The notes below the pieces were generated by a model. The model saw nothing but the letters and a program-made list of their open reading frames with translations. It searched no databases and was not told the DNA's origin. A stretch of DNA of 44,329 nt from Natronococcus sp. A-GB1 (lineage in GTDB: Archaea; Halobacteriota; Halobacteria; Halobacteriales; Natrialbaceae), in the NCBI RefSeq assembly GCF_029688845.1, contig NZ_JARUKW010000026.1:1-44329 (forward strand), given 5' to 3'. Below, in pieces: positions 16,436 through 24,562 of the stretch (position 1 is its first letter; the number at the start of each line of letters is the position of its first letter). A program made the translations under genes and the position numbers.

Positions 16436-18481
16436 ATGGCAACGGAAGCCACAACAAAGGTAGACCATCCGTACGATCCATTGACGGCCGAAGAGATCCA
16501 ACAGGCGAGGGAAATACTCGAAGAGGAACAAACAATCGATGAGGGGTATCGATATATAAAGATCGTACTCAAGGAGCCATCAAAACGTGAGATCAAAGAA
16601 TTCGAAAAAAATGATGCGCAAATAGAACGAAAAGCGTTCGTAATCCTTCGAGACAGCAATGAGAAAACCAACTACGAAGCCGTCGTTTCGCTTAACGATA
16701 AAGGACTCACTTCGATAGAGGAGCGGCCTGATGTTCAACCCTCTATCACGCTCGCGGAGTTCGACGAGTGCGAGAAGGCGGTCAAAACTAACGAAGAGTG
16801 GCGAGAAGCGGCGAGCAAACGAGGCGTCGAGAATTTCGACCTCGCAATCATCGACCCGTGGTCGGTCGGTCACCATCTTATTCCCGAGGATATCGACCGA
16901 AACCGTCGGCTCGCCCATGCAATGTCGTGGATCCGAACCAGCGAAGAAGACAACGGGTATGCGCGACCTCTAGATGGGCTACACGCGTGGGTGGATCTCG
17001 ACGAAATGGAAGTCGTGAAAGTTCTCGACCGGGGCACGAAAGTAGACGATGTCGTCTCCGACCTCGAGGACGCACCGTACCGTGAGGAGGACCGTGATCT
17101 CCGCGATGATCTGCGGCCATACAACGTTGACCAACCGGAAGGGCCGAGCTGGGAGATTGAAGGGCGAAAGATCGAGTGGCAAAACTGGCATCTCCGTGTT
17201 GGCTGGACACAGCGCGAGGGGCTCGTTCTCTACAACATCGGCTACGAGGATGACAACGAGGTCAGGCCAATTATCCACCGTGCATCGGCCGCAGAGATGA
17301 ACGTTCCGTACGGTGACCCAGATCCGAATCACAACTGGAAGAACGCTGGGGACATCGGCGAGTACAATATCGGGAGACTGGCGAACTCGCTGACCGAGGG
17401 CTGTGACTGTCTCGGGCATATGCACTATTTCGACGCAGTGATGAACGACGTCGATGGCGAGGTAAACGTCGTCCCGAACGCCATCTGTGTCCACGAGGAG
17501 GATTATGGTACCCTCTGGAAACATACGAACTGGCGAACCGAAAATTCCGAGGTCAGGCGAAACAGGCGCCTTGTCGTCTCGTTTGTCGCTACCGTGGGAA
17601 ATTATGACTACGAATTCAACTGGTACTTCTACCAGGACGGCTCGATCGAGCCACAGGTTCGGTTAACGGGGATCAACAGCAACGGTCTCGTTGGTTCGAA
17701 TGAGGACCCCACGCCGGGTTATTACGAGATGATGGCACCGCATATCAAGGGAATGGTCCATCAACACTTCTTCAACTTCCGGATTGATATGGAGGTCGGC
17801 GGCGAGGAAAACCGTCTGTACAGACGGCAAAACCAGCCAGTCCCGAAGGGACCGAACAAACAGATCCAGTGGGACGGTGAGGAGGAGGTCGACGACCTCA
17901 ACCCAACAGGGGCTGCCTTCTATGCCGATAAAACACCGCTCGAAACCGAGAAAGAAGCACGAGAGCTAATTAATTCGCTGAAAGGTCGATACTGGCAGGT
18001 CGAGCACGTTGAGAAAACGAATCGCCTCGACCAGCCCGTCGGCTACAAACTCGTTCCTGGGGAGAACGTCGAAGCGGCGGCTCAACAACAGTCCAGCGTT
18101 ATGGAGCGGGCTGGCTATATCGCCTATCACCTTTGGGCAACGCCACACCAAGACGACGAGCGGTTCCCGGCGGGAGAGTATCCGAATCAGAACCCTGGTG
18201 GTGACGGACTCCCGAAGTGGACACAACAGGACCGCTCGCTCGATGGTGAGGATATCGTGCTATGGTACACCCTTGGTGTCAACCACGTCGACCGACCCGA
18301 GGACTGGCCGGTCTTGCCCGTCCATCCGGCGAGTTTCAAGCTGGAACCAGTGAACTTCTTCGGTGAGAATCCGGCTATCGATGTTCCACCCGAACACGCG
18401 ATCAAAGACATTCATGCTCGTCGCGAGCAGAAGTACGACGATCCAGACACTGTTGCCAGATCCGAATCAGATGATGACTGA
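16436..18481 (+). CDS. Copper amine oxidase 2
   Basis: 681 residues from the ATG at 16436; a GTG five codons earlier is less likely because the TATA box at 16403-16412 fits a leaderless start at 16436. It is homologous over its full length to the divergent oxidase 1. The active-site set is complete: Asp306 (GDIGEYNIGR), Tyr390 in NYDY (389-392) as topaquinone precursor, copper ligands His442 and His444 (VHQHFFNFRIDMEV), and His617 (TLGVNHVDRPEDWP). It is cytoplasmic, with no signal. The two enzymes differ mostly in the N-terminal 60 residues and in the region 200-240, so they may have different amine preference. The last codons overlap a Cys-rich small gene, which suggests coupled translation. 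Confidence 0.95.
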   Translation: MATEATTKVDHPYDPLTAEEIQQAREILEEEQTIDEGYRYIKIVLKEPSKREIKEFEKNDAQIERKAFVILRDSNEKTNYEAVVSLNDKGLTSIEERPDVQPSITLAEFDECEKAVKTNEEWREAASKRGVENFDLAIIDPWSVGHHLIPEDIDRNRRLAHAMSWIRTSEEDNGYARPLDGLHAWVDLDEMEVVKVLDRGTKVDDVVSDLEDAPYREEDRDLRDDLRPYNVDQPEGPSWEIEGRKIEWQNWHLRVGWTQREGLVLYNIGYEDDNEVRPIIHRASAAEMNVPYGDPDPNHNWKNAGDIGEYNIGRLANSLTEGCDCLGHMHYFDAVMNDVDGEVNVVPNAICVHEEDYGTLWKHTNWRTENSEVRRNRRLVVSFVATVGNYDYEFNWYFYQDGSIEPQVRLTGINSNGLVGSNEDPTPGYYEMMAPHIKGMVHQHFFNFRIDMEVGGEENRLYRRQNQPVPKGPNKQIQWDGEEEVDDLNPTGAAFYADKTPLETEKEARELINSLKGRYWQVEHVEKTNRLDQPVGYKLVPGENVEAAAQQQSSVMERAGYIAYHLWATPHQDDERFPAGEYPNQNPGGDGLPKWTQQDRSLDGEDIVLWYTLGVNHVDRPEDWPVLPVHPASFKLEPVNFFGENPAIDVPPEHAIKDIHARREQKYDDPDTVARSESDDD

Positions 18482-18602
18482 AGCATGCACCCATTGTGGG
18501 CTGCCAGTGGGTGGTTCGACAGTTACCGACTCCGACATTGATGGGCGCTTTTGCTGCCAAGGTTGTCTCAAAACCCATCAGATTGTCATAGATATCGAAT
18601 AG
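18471..18602 (+). CDS. 43-residue Cys-rich metal-binding peptide
   Basis: It starts inside the end of amine oxidase 2 (ATGATGACTGA; ATG at 18471 or 18474) and ends at the TAG at 18600-18602. The protein has CTHCGLPVGG near the start and FCCQGCLKTH near the end, that is a CxxC and a CCxxC motif. This arrangement matches the N-terminal metal-binding segment found on haloarchaeal heavy-metal P-type ATPases, here as a free peptide. Overlap with a copper enzyme makes copper delivery or zinc/copper sensing an attractive guess, but that is inference. It could also be a fragment left from a lost ATPase gene. A T7 run follows 14 bases later. Confidence 0.65.
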   Translation: MMTEACTHCGLPVGGSTVTDSDIDGRFCCQGCLKTHQIVIDIE

Positions 18603-18615
18603 GATTCCATATTAC

Positions 18616-18622
18616 TTTTTTT
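18616..18622 (+). terminator. T7 terminator after amine oxidase 2
   Basis: A run of seven T lies 13 bases after the stop of the Cys-rich peptide, as expected for an archaeal oligo-T terminator. It would end the oxidase-peptide transcript. Confidence 0.55.
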
Positions 18623-18639
18623 ATGCTCAAGAGCAAGGT

Positions 18640-18769
18640 TGTAGTGCTTAGTTCAGTCTTGCTGGCTGGCATTCGTCCATTGAGCGATTGGTACAGTCCT
18701 AAGGGGTAGTAACGCACGAACTGTTCGACACGCTCATATGTTTTCGTCTGACTGGTCACGAATTGTGGA
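18640..18769 (-). pseudogene. End fragment of an integrase-type transposase
   Basis: The minus strand reads TSQTKTYERVEQFVRYY, then LYQSLNGRMPASKTE. This resembles the C-terminal end of rve-type transposases (IS3/IS481 groups), where FVxYYN...RPHQSLxGxTPAE is usual. The central RPH is altered and no other part of the element is present. The fragment begins next to the repeat at 18773. Confidence 0.45.
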
Positions 18770-18772
18770 TAC

Positions 18773-18890
18773 TAACCAACACGCAGGAAGAGAAAACCGG
18801 TCTTTGTTGGTTAAGTCACGAAACCCCTCGAGGCTGTCCTCGGCTCGGTTAGTTAATCGCTACATGAGCCGCGTCTCTGTGACGATTCTC
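18773..18890. repeat. AACCAACA-type repeat, copy 1
   Basis: The arms TAACCAACA (18773-18781) and TGTTGGTTA (18805-18813) enclose 23 bases, followed by about 75 bases similar to the copy at 20616. Shared words after the stem include GGTCTTTGTTGGTTAAG and GACGATT. Copies 1 and 2 are in the same orientation and flank the deacetylase gene. Confidence 0.6.
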
Positions 18891-19223
18891 AGGCTTATCT
18901 CTTTCTAGATGATCGAGCATAGTCGGGGAAAGTGCTGAATTCACCGAGTGACCTGACAAGTACCAACGCGATGAGTGGCTGGATACGGAAATCGGACGAC
19001 AGCCTCGACGTGATTGGAACGGGACCAAGGATACGGGCGACGAATAATCGATTACTCGAACTCGTCGAAAGGGACAATCAAATCGTGGAGTTAGAGAAGC
19101 GACTCACCGCCATAGACTCATAGGTCGGTTCCGCCGAGATGATTTTTATGGAAGATCAAACCGTTGAGATGTAGAGGTAGTACCATACTCATACCCGAAG
19201 GATGGAAAAGTGGAGTTCAAATA
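18891..19223. other. Spacer with an unassigned short frame
   Basis: Open from 18971 (ATG) to 19123 for 50 codons (MSGWIRKSDDSLDVIGTGPR, then LLELVERDNQIVELEKRLTA). The end looks like a coiled coil. It is not recognised and could be the tail of a lost gene. Confidence 0.25.
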
Positions 19224-20333
19224 TCAGTTATCGACTAAAGCAATGTTCAAATTCTCGGCAGCAGCGTCAATAACATCTTTTTGATGAGGTTGCAGATCTT
19301 GATAGCCAAATTCTGTTAGGGTATCGAGGAACGGATCCTCGACATCACTCGATTTTCCAGACATTTCTTCAATAGTTGCGAGCCCTGCGAATGGAACGTA
19401 TGCTGTCGAATATCCTCCTTCGTGGGTTGCAACTAGACGACCGTCACAGTGGTCGTCAGCCGAATCGAGAAGAATCTGAGTTAGCCGACGATAGCCCTCC
19501 GAATGAAGCATCATTCGACCGAGTGGATCAAGCGCGCTTCCATCGAAACCAGAGGCCAAATAAATGAGGTCCGGGTCAAATGCTGACAGTGCCGGCTGGA
19601 CAAGCTGCTCAAATGCTTCTTCGTAGGCACCTACTCCTGATCCTGGCGGTAATGGCAGGTTCAGCGTATATCCCCGTCCATCTCCTTCACCGACATCTTC
19701 TACTTTCCCTTCACCAGCCGGATAGAAATTATCCTGATGAATTGATATCGTGAGAACGTTCGAATCATCAATAAATGCCTTTTCAGTACCATTTCCGTGA
19801 TGAACATCGAAGTCAACCACAGCAATTCGGTCTACTGAACGCTCTTGTCGGGCGTGCATCGCTGCTAACGCAACATTGCTAAAGATACAGAACCCTCGTC
19901 CTTCGTCTGCCTCAGCGTGGTGACCTGGTGGCCGGACAAGTGCATATGCGTTGTCAACCGTTCCGTTGAGAACGGCATCAGTTGCTTCAATAATACCACC
20001 AGCCGCCAGTTTCGCAATCTCGAAACTCCCTGGCCCGAATGGAGTCAATTCCCCAGCATCGCCACCACTTTCCTCGCTCATTTCACGGATTTCATCGATA
20101 TATTCAGATGTGTGATACCGGCGTAATTCTTCTTGAGTTGCAGCTCGTGCATCGATCGATTCGAGTTCCTCAAGAAGCCCACTCACCTCCAAGATATTCC
20201 GTAACCGACGTTTTGTCTGTGGATTTTCTGCATGTGTATCGGGTTGAATAGGTCCTCTAGCCGGAAGGAATGCGGCAGCACTCCCAGTATCGTGCCACAT
20301 GAACGATTCCTCCCAGACGAATCCAGTTTTCAT
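19224..20333 (-). CDS. HDAC-family deacetylase (acetylpolyamine amidohydrolase-like)
   Basis: 369 residues, the full length of a class II-like arginase/deacetylase fold. The signatures are RPPGHHAEADEGRGF (134-148; His138 and His139 are the catalytic pair), DFDVHHGNGTE (174-184; Asp176 and His178 are zinc ligands), SGFDGSALDPLGRM (261-274; Asp264 is the third ligand) and HEGGYS (304-309; Tyr308). All zinc and catalytic residues are present, so it should be active. Such enzymes remove acetyl or other acyl groups from lysines, polyamines or small amides. The nearby amine oxidases make a small acyl-amine a good candidate substrate. It is cytoplasmic. ATG at 20333. Direct repeats at 18773 and 20616 bracket it. 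Confidence 0.9.
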   Translation of the reverse strand: MKTGFVWEESFMWHDTGSAAAFLPARGPIQPDTHAENPQTKRRLRNILEVSGLLEELESIDARAATQEELRRYHTSEYIDEIREMSEESGGDAGELTPFGPGSFEIAKLAAGGIIEATDAVLNGTVDNAYALVRPPGHHAEADEGRGFCIFSNVALAAMHARQERSVDRIAVVDFDVHHGNGTEKAFIDDSNVLTISIHQDNFYPAGEGKVEDVGEGDGRGYTLNLPLPPGSGVGAYEEAFEQLVQPALSAFDPDLIYLASGFDGSALDPLGRMMLHSEGYRRLTQILLDSADDHCDGRLVATHEGGYSTAYVPFAGLATIEEMSGKSSDVEDPFLDTLTEFGYQDLQPHQKDVIDAAAENLNIALVDN

Positions 20334-20615
20334 TTGCTACCACCCTGTTGTGTGATAGAATTCGGATATTCTGGTTCGAACATCACATGTGTTAGTCTTT
20401 GTCATAGTACATAATGCTACTGAGTCTTTTCAGACATTATTACCTTGACTGTGTCTACAGACGCAAGAGAACCCATCAATTGGTGGCTTGTTCGACGCTG
20501 GAGACTACAGTAGCAAGCAATTTCACGGAACTGGCAGTGTCACAACATACTCCGGACTCGAGCTGTCTGAGTAGGTCCTGCCCCAGGCTTCGGCATCGTT
20601 CTTGAGTCTCTCCGT
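20334..20615. other. Upstream region of the deacetylase
   Basis: It carries the deacetylase promoter and AT-rich DNA. No gene with normal codon use was seen. Confidence 0.35.
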
Positions 20616-20735
20616 TAACCAACATCTGCGAAAGAAAGCAGGTCTTTGTTGGTTAAGGCACGGGACCCTTGAGGACGCGAGATTGGTCAGCCGATCGCTA
20701 TCCAAGCACCGCCTCTATGACGATTTGCAAAACGA
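20616..20735. repeat. AACCAACA-type repeat, copy 2
   Basis: The arms TAACCAACA (20616-20624) and TGTTGGTTA (20647-20655) enclose 22 bases. The homology with copy 1 extends to about ATGACGATT at 20717-20725. A third copy of the stem is at 35443-35480. Confidence 0.6.
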
Positions 20736-20755
20736 GACCGGTCTTTCAACAGTTT

Positions 20756-20834
20756 TGTCTTTAAGTAGTTCTGGCCACAAGGTAGAGCTATGACGGGAAG
20801 TCGTTTTCTCGCAATTCTCAACTGGGTAGCGTAG
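20756..20834 (+). repeat. 79-bp inverted repeat, left copy
   Basis: The complement of 28261-28339 with roughly 75 percent identity by eye. The longest common words are TTCTGGCCACAA and ATGACGGGAAG. Both copies can encode a 14-residue frame starting MTGSR and ending A-stop. The pair brackets the AddB/AddA-like operon in opposite orientation. Confidence 0.6.
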
Positions 20835-20893
20835 ACTGTCGCTGGTGTGTGAGGTCGTAGGTTTATATCCGAAGCCGCGGCCATCGCTGGGTG

Positions 20894-21065
20894 ATGCAGA
20901 CGACAGCATTCGAGGACTACGTGACTGTCGCGACGTTGAGTCGGTTGAGTTACGAGTTTGAGGACATCGATCCGGAAGTGAGTCCGAGTAGCATGGGACT
21001 TGGCTGTCGCGATCGCCGGTGAATATAGGCTCGCCCCGAGTGAGGCTGTTCGATTGCTCGAGTAG
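20894..21065 (+). pseudogene. Remnant of the short repeated gene, copy 2
   Basis: ATG at 20894: MQTTAFEDYVTVATLSRLSY, EFEDIDPEVS, then a two-base insertion. After correction it continues RVAWDLAVAIAGEYRLAPSE and AVRLLE to the TAG at 21063-21065. It is homologous to 11744-11912. Here the start is intact but the frame is broken; in copy 1 the frame is intact but the start is lost. Confidence 0.55.
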
Positions 21066-21172
21066 TCGGTAGTCACTGTCCCCTGTACACTCCGAAAGCT
21101 TCGGTGCACTGGGTCCCAACCGAATCAGCAGTCTCGAGACTGGCTGCTTGAGTCCTGCGGGCAATCTATTGA
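21063..21172. repeat. Second half of the split repeat, contiguous copy
   Basis: It begins at the TAG that ends the short-gene remnant and matches 13916-14022. This is the uninterrupted arrangement, against which the copy around the beta-propeller gene looks split. Confidence 0.55.
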
Positions 21173-21397
21173 GCCGTGGTGAGGCACATACTGGAACTCG
21201 AGTTGTGACAAGGTGCGAATGATCAGGAAACGTTCGAGCAGTTGCGACCGCTGTTTGAATCGGAGGCAACGTTGTGTTCCATGCTAATCGGGCGTATGAC
21301 GAAGATTTACTACCGGCACTTGAGTAGAGAGTTGAATCTACTATCAGCAAAAGTGAAGTACTGCCCCAAATATCAGAGTAGATATCCAATGAATAGG

Positions 21398-24300
21398 ATG
21401 CTTTTCTCTGGATCTCAGCATCACCATCTAGAAACACAAGCGTTTCAGACCGCTGAGCAGATCGCTGAAGACTCTATTGGGAGTGTTCTCTACCTTACGC
21501 GGAACGACGCGAGACGGAGCCATGTTGCGGACAAGTGGGCTGAAGAGTACAAATCACTCCAACTCCGCACCGAAACACTCGATAGCATTGTTCGGGAATG
21601 GTACGAGAAACTCGAGGGACCAGTCGACCGCCCACCTGGACAGCTCGATCGACGACTTACCGAATACGCACTCGATAGGGCAACCGCAAACGAAGAGAGC
21701 ATACTCGCTTGTGAATCGGCCTCGGCGTCACTTGCAGATGCGTTCAGCAGTCGCTTTTCGCTGTTTGATGACGCCGGCGTTGTGACTGCATCTGCACTCG
21801 AGACGGAGTTCAACGGATCGGAACTCGAGGAACGCATTGCAACAGCCACAGTCGATGTCTATCGCCAGTATCGCTCACTCCAAGACGAACTCCTCGAGGA
21901 GTGGATACTGACTCGGGGCGAAATCTTCGAAACCGTAGCGACAGCCGATGTTCCATTATCAGAATTGACCCCAGGAATCGATGTTGTCATCCTCTCTGGC
22001 TACTACGAATTTCGGCCGCTCGAGCGAGCACTTCTCCAGCGAATCGTCGATTCGTTCGATGCAATCGCAATATTGCCTCTTCACCAAGCTGGTACGGGTG
22101 GCGTCGACAACATCGCAACTGATGCACTCGAGCTGTATCGGACGCTGGACTTTGAGCGACAAGAGACCGGACCGACAACGGATCTAACTGCCATTACGAG
22201 TGCATTGTATCAGCCAGATCCCGATCCGGTGCCCAACACAGATGCCCTACAGTGGCGGGAGCTTCCGACACCCGAACGCGAGGTGCGGTATGTTGCCCGC
22301 GAACTTCGGAACGAATTGACCACCGGGCGTGATCCAGACGATCTCGCGGTTATCGTTCCAGGTCTTCGATCCTATGCTGAGTACATTTCAGATACGTTCG
22401 AGACGTTTGAGATTCCATACGTTACGACGGCGACAGCCCAGCTCGATCGAACGTACACTGGAAACGTGATTCATGATCTTCTGGCCCTTGCTGAACCGAA
22501 TCCGCGAGCTGAGGATCTTACATCGCTGCTGGCAAACCCACTTGTTGATCTCATCTCACCTGAGCAGATAGCCTCCATTACAGCGACAACGCGCCGCCGG
22601 GATACTGCATCTCTTCATCCGCTTCTCGAGACCCTCGACGGCGAGACAACGGTGCGTATCAATGAACTCCTCGAGCAACTCGAAACCATTCGAACCGGAA
22701 ATCTCGATACAGCTATCGAGACGCTTCAGGGGATTCTCGATGAGCAACTTGAGATCGACGATACGGTCGAGACCTATGCCGGTGGCACCGATCAGGAACT
22801 CGAGAAGCGAGCGTACGCCCTCACTGAGGAGGTTCTCGAATCGTTTGAAACGATGACAGCCACGTCGAGTCGGCTCTCGCCATTGGCGTTGTTCACTCGC
22901 GCGTTTGATGGTGTGCCTGTTCGTGCTCCACAGAGTAGTGCGGATGGCCGAGTCGAAGTATTAGGGATGCTGGATGCTCGGATGCGCTCTTTCGACAAGG
23001 TGTTCATCGTCGGACTAACGACGGAGCATTTCCCGACGACGCCAGAGCGACCGGCGTTTTTCGACGAGATGACGGACGCCCATCCGCGATTCGATACTGG
23101 TGACGAGCGCCTTCGAGGGCGATATCTCTTTGCGACGCTGCTTGCAAACGTTACGGAAGCAACGCTAACGACACCGAAGACGGGCAACGACGATTCTGCC
23201 GTCATTCGCTCACCCATACTAGATGAACTACAGCGGGTCACGGGTATCGAACCCGTTGAGGGTGTTGATGATCGCGTGGGGTCCCGCGAGGATCTCCAGC
23301 GACACATCGCCAATTGCCCCGACAAACGAGTGGCTGTTGATCATGCCGGCAATCACGGCGATTTCTCTCCTTCACAGACAAAGCGAACCGATCGGGGCCT
23401 AGTCTGTGCTGACCGACGGGCCAGTACAGAGCTCACCTCGTATGATGGCGTTCTCGATGCCGAGACCGTGAACGAGGTCTATCCATCGTCGGAACGGGAA
23501 CCGTACAGTGCCAGCCGTCTCGAGCGGTATGCCGAGTGTGGGTTCAAATTCTACGCTGAGAACGTTCTTGATATTGAAGATCCGGACGACGTCGAAGTGA
23601 CGCCCACGCCACTGGAAACAGGATCGTACGTGCATGACGTGCTCGAGCGGTTCTACGTGGATCTCCAGCCTTCGGACGATGAGATCGATCTTGCTGAGTA
23701 CGATCGAAGTGAGCTCGAACAGCATCTTCTCGATGTCGCACTCGAGGAGCTTGCCGACGCTGACTTCGCGTATGACGGCTTGTTCTACGAACGGTGGGCA
23801 GCCAAGCTGTTCGCCGGTCTCGGGGATGTGGAGTCAAACCCATACACCACTACCGATGTTCCACATGATGCGCCCGAGCGCGGCTTGTTCGTGGCGTTTC
23901 TCGAGGAAGAGCTCTCGCGAGAGGGTGGTGATCGTCCATCGTTGTTCGAAGCGCCGTTCGGTAGCGGCCTTCCAGACTCGGAGAGTGGGCCGTTCGAAGT
24001 TGACTGCGGGGATGGATCGACAGTCTCGATTCGTGGCTACATCGATCGCCTCGACGTAGCTAACTCGGAGGATCGATCGAAGCTCACACTGTACGATTAC
24101 AAGACTGGCCGTACACCGGCCATGACGAAAACTACGGGTGGGACAAAGTTCCAGCTCCCGATTTACCTGCTCGCCGCCGATCATATCGTCGACGGCGACA
24201 GACTCGCGAACGCTGATCTGGCAGCGACGTACTATCGGGTACGCCCGCCAAACGACATCCACGTTCCACGTGGGATCGAATCAAAGTTCGATTCACAGAC

Positions 24301-24562
24301 CGAACTCCGCCAGTTCCTCGATACGGCTGTTCCATCGTGGTTGGGACAACTCGACGATGCGATCGCGAACGGACGGTTCCACACGACGCTGTTGGACTCA
24401 CGTGACGCGAGCTGCAAGTACTGTGAGTATCGCCGATCCTGTGACGTTCGCCACCACCGGAAACGCGAGCATCTCGAGACAGCGCGAGAGGATGAGCGTG
24501 CATACGTTCCGTTGCGGGCACAAGATGATGGTGACCTCGAGGAGGTGATGGCCGATGACTGA
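21398..24562 (+). CDS. addB: AddB-like nuclease with iron-sulfur cluster motif
   Basis: 1054 residues from the ATG at 21398; ATG 21389 is also possible, and a TATA-like CAAATATCAG at 21366-21375 favours 21398. The N-terminal region (SGSQHHHLETQAFQTAEQIA) takes the place of a helicase motor but lacks a proper P-loop, as expected for AddB-type subunits. The C-terminal part is a RecB-type PD-(D/E)XK nuclease with LTLYDYKTGRTP (Asp900). Cys714 (RYAECGFKFYAENVL) and the cluster Cys1006, Cys1009, Cys1015 (CKYCEYRRSC) form the four-Cys Fe-S motif of AddB. It works with the next gene in processing double-strand DNA ends. The overlap of 8 bases with that gene indicates coupling. Confidence 0.85.
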   Translation: MLFSGSQHHHLETQAFQTAEQIAEDSIGSVLYLTRNDARRSHVADKWAEEYKSLQLRTETLDSIVREWYEKLEGPVDRPPGQLDRRLTEYALDRATANEESILACESASASLADAFSSRFSLFDDAGVVTASALETEFNGSELEERIATATVDVYRQYRSLQDELLEEWILTRGEIFETVATADVPLSELTPGIDVVILSGYYEFRPLERALLQRIVDSFDAIAILPLHQAGTGGVDNIATDALELYRTLDFERQETGPTTDLTAITSALYQPDPDPVPNTDALQWRELPTPEREVRYVARELRNELTTGRDPDDLAVIVPGLRSYAEYISDTFETFEIPYVTTATAQLDRTYTGNVIHDLLALAEPNPRAEDLTSLLANPLVDLISPEQIASITATTRRRDTASLHPLLETLDGETTVRINELLEQLETIRTGNLDTAIETLQGILDEQLEIDDTVETYAGGTDQELEKRAYALTEEVLESFETMTATSSRLSPLALFTRAFDGVPVRAPQSSADGRVEVLGMLDARMRSFDKVFIVGLTTEHFPTTPERPAFFDEMTDAHPRFDTGDERLRGRYLFATLLANVTEATLTTPKTGNDDSAVIRSPILDELQRVTGIEPVEGVDDRVGSREDLQRHIANCPDKRVAVDHAGNHGDFSPSQTKRTDRGLVCADRRASTELTSYDGVLDAETVNEVYPSSEREPYSASRLERYAECGFKFYAENVLDIEDPDDVEVTPTPLETGSYVHDVLERFYVDLQPSDDEIDLAEYDRSELEQHLLDVALEELADADFAYDGLFYERWAAKLFAGLGDVESNPYTTTDVPHDAPERGLFVAFLEEELSREGGDRPSLFEAPFGSGLPDSESGPFEVDCGDGSTVSIRGYIDRLDVANSEDRSKLTLYDYKTGRTPAMTKTTGGTKFQLPIYLLAADHIVDGDRLANADLAATYYRVRPPNDIHVPRGIESKFDSQTELRQFLDTAVPSWLGQLDDAIANGRFHTTLLDSRDASCKYCEYRRSCDVRHHRKREHLETAREDERAYVPLRAQDDGDLEEVMADD

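Noticed and set aside
16979-17524. 181-codon minus-strand frame opposite amine oxidase 2
   Set aside because: Again antisense to a clear enzyme gene, and similar in character to the frame opposite oxidase 1 because the two genes are homologous.
18773-18813. Possible transcription terminator or riboswitch stem
   Set aside because: The stem lacks a following T-run, and the homology with 20616 extends well beyond the stem, so a dispersed repeat is the better explanation.
20715-21437. 240-codon minus-strand frame
   Set aside because: It crosses three different repeat segments and has poor codon use; no domain is visible.
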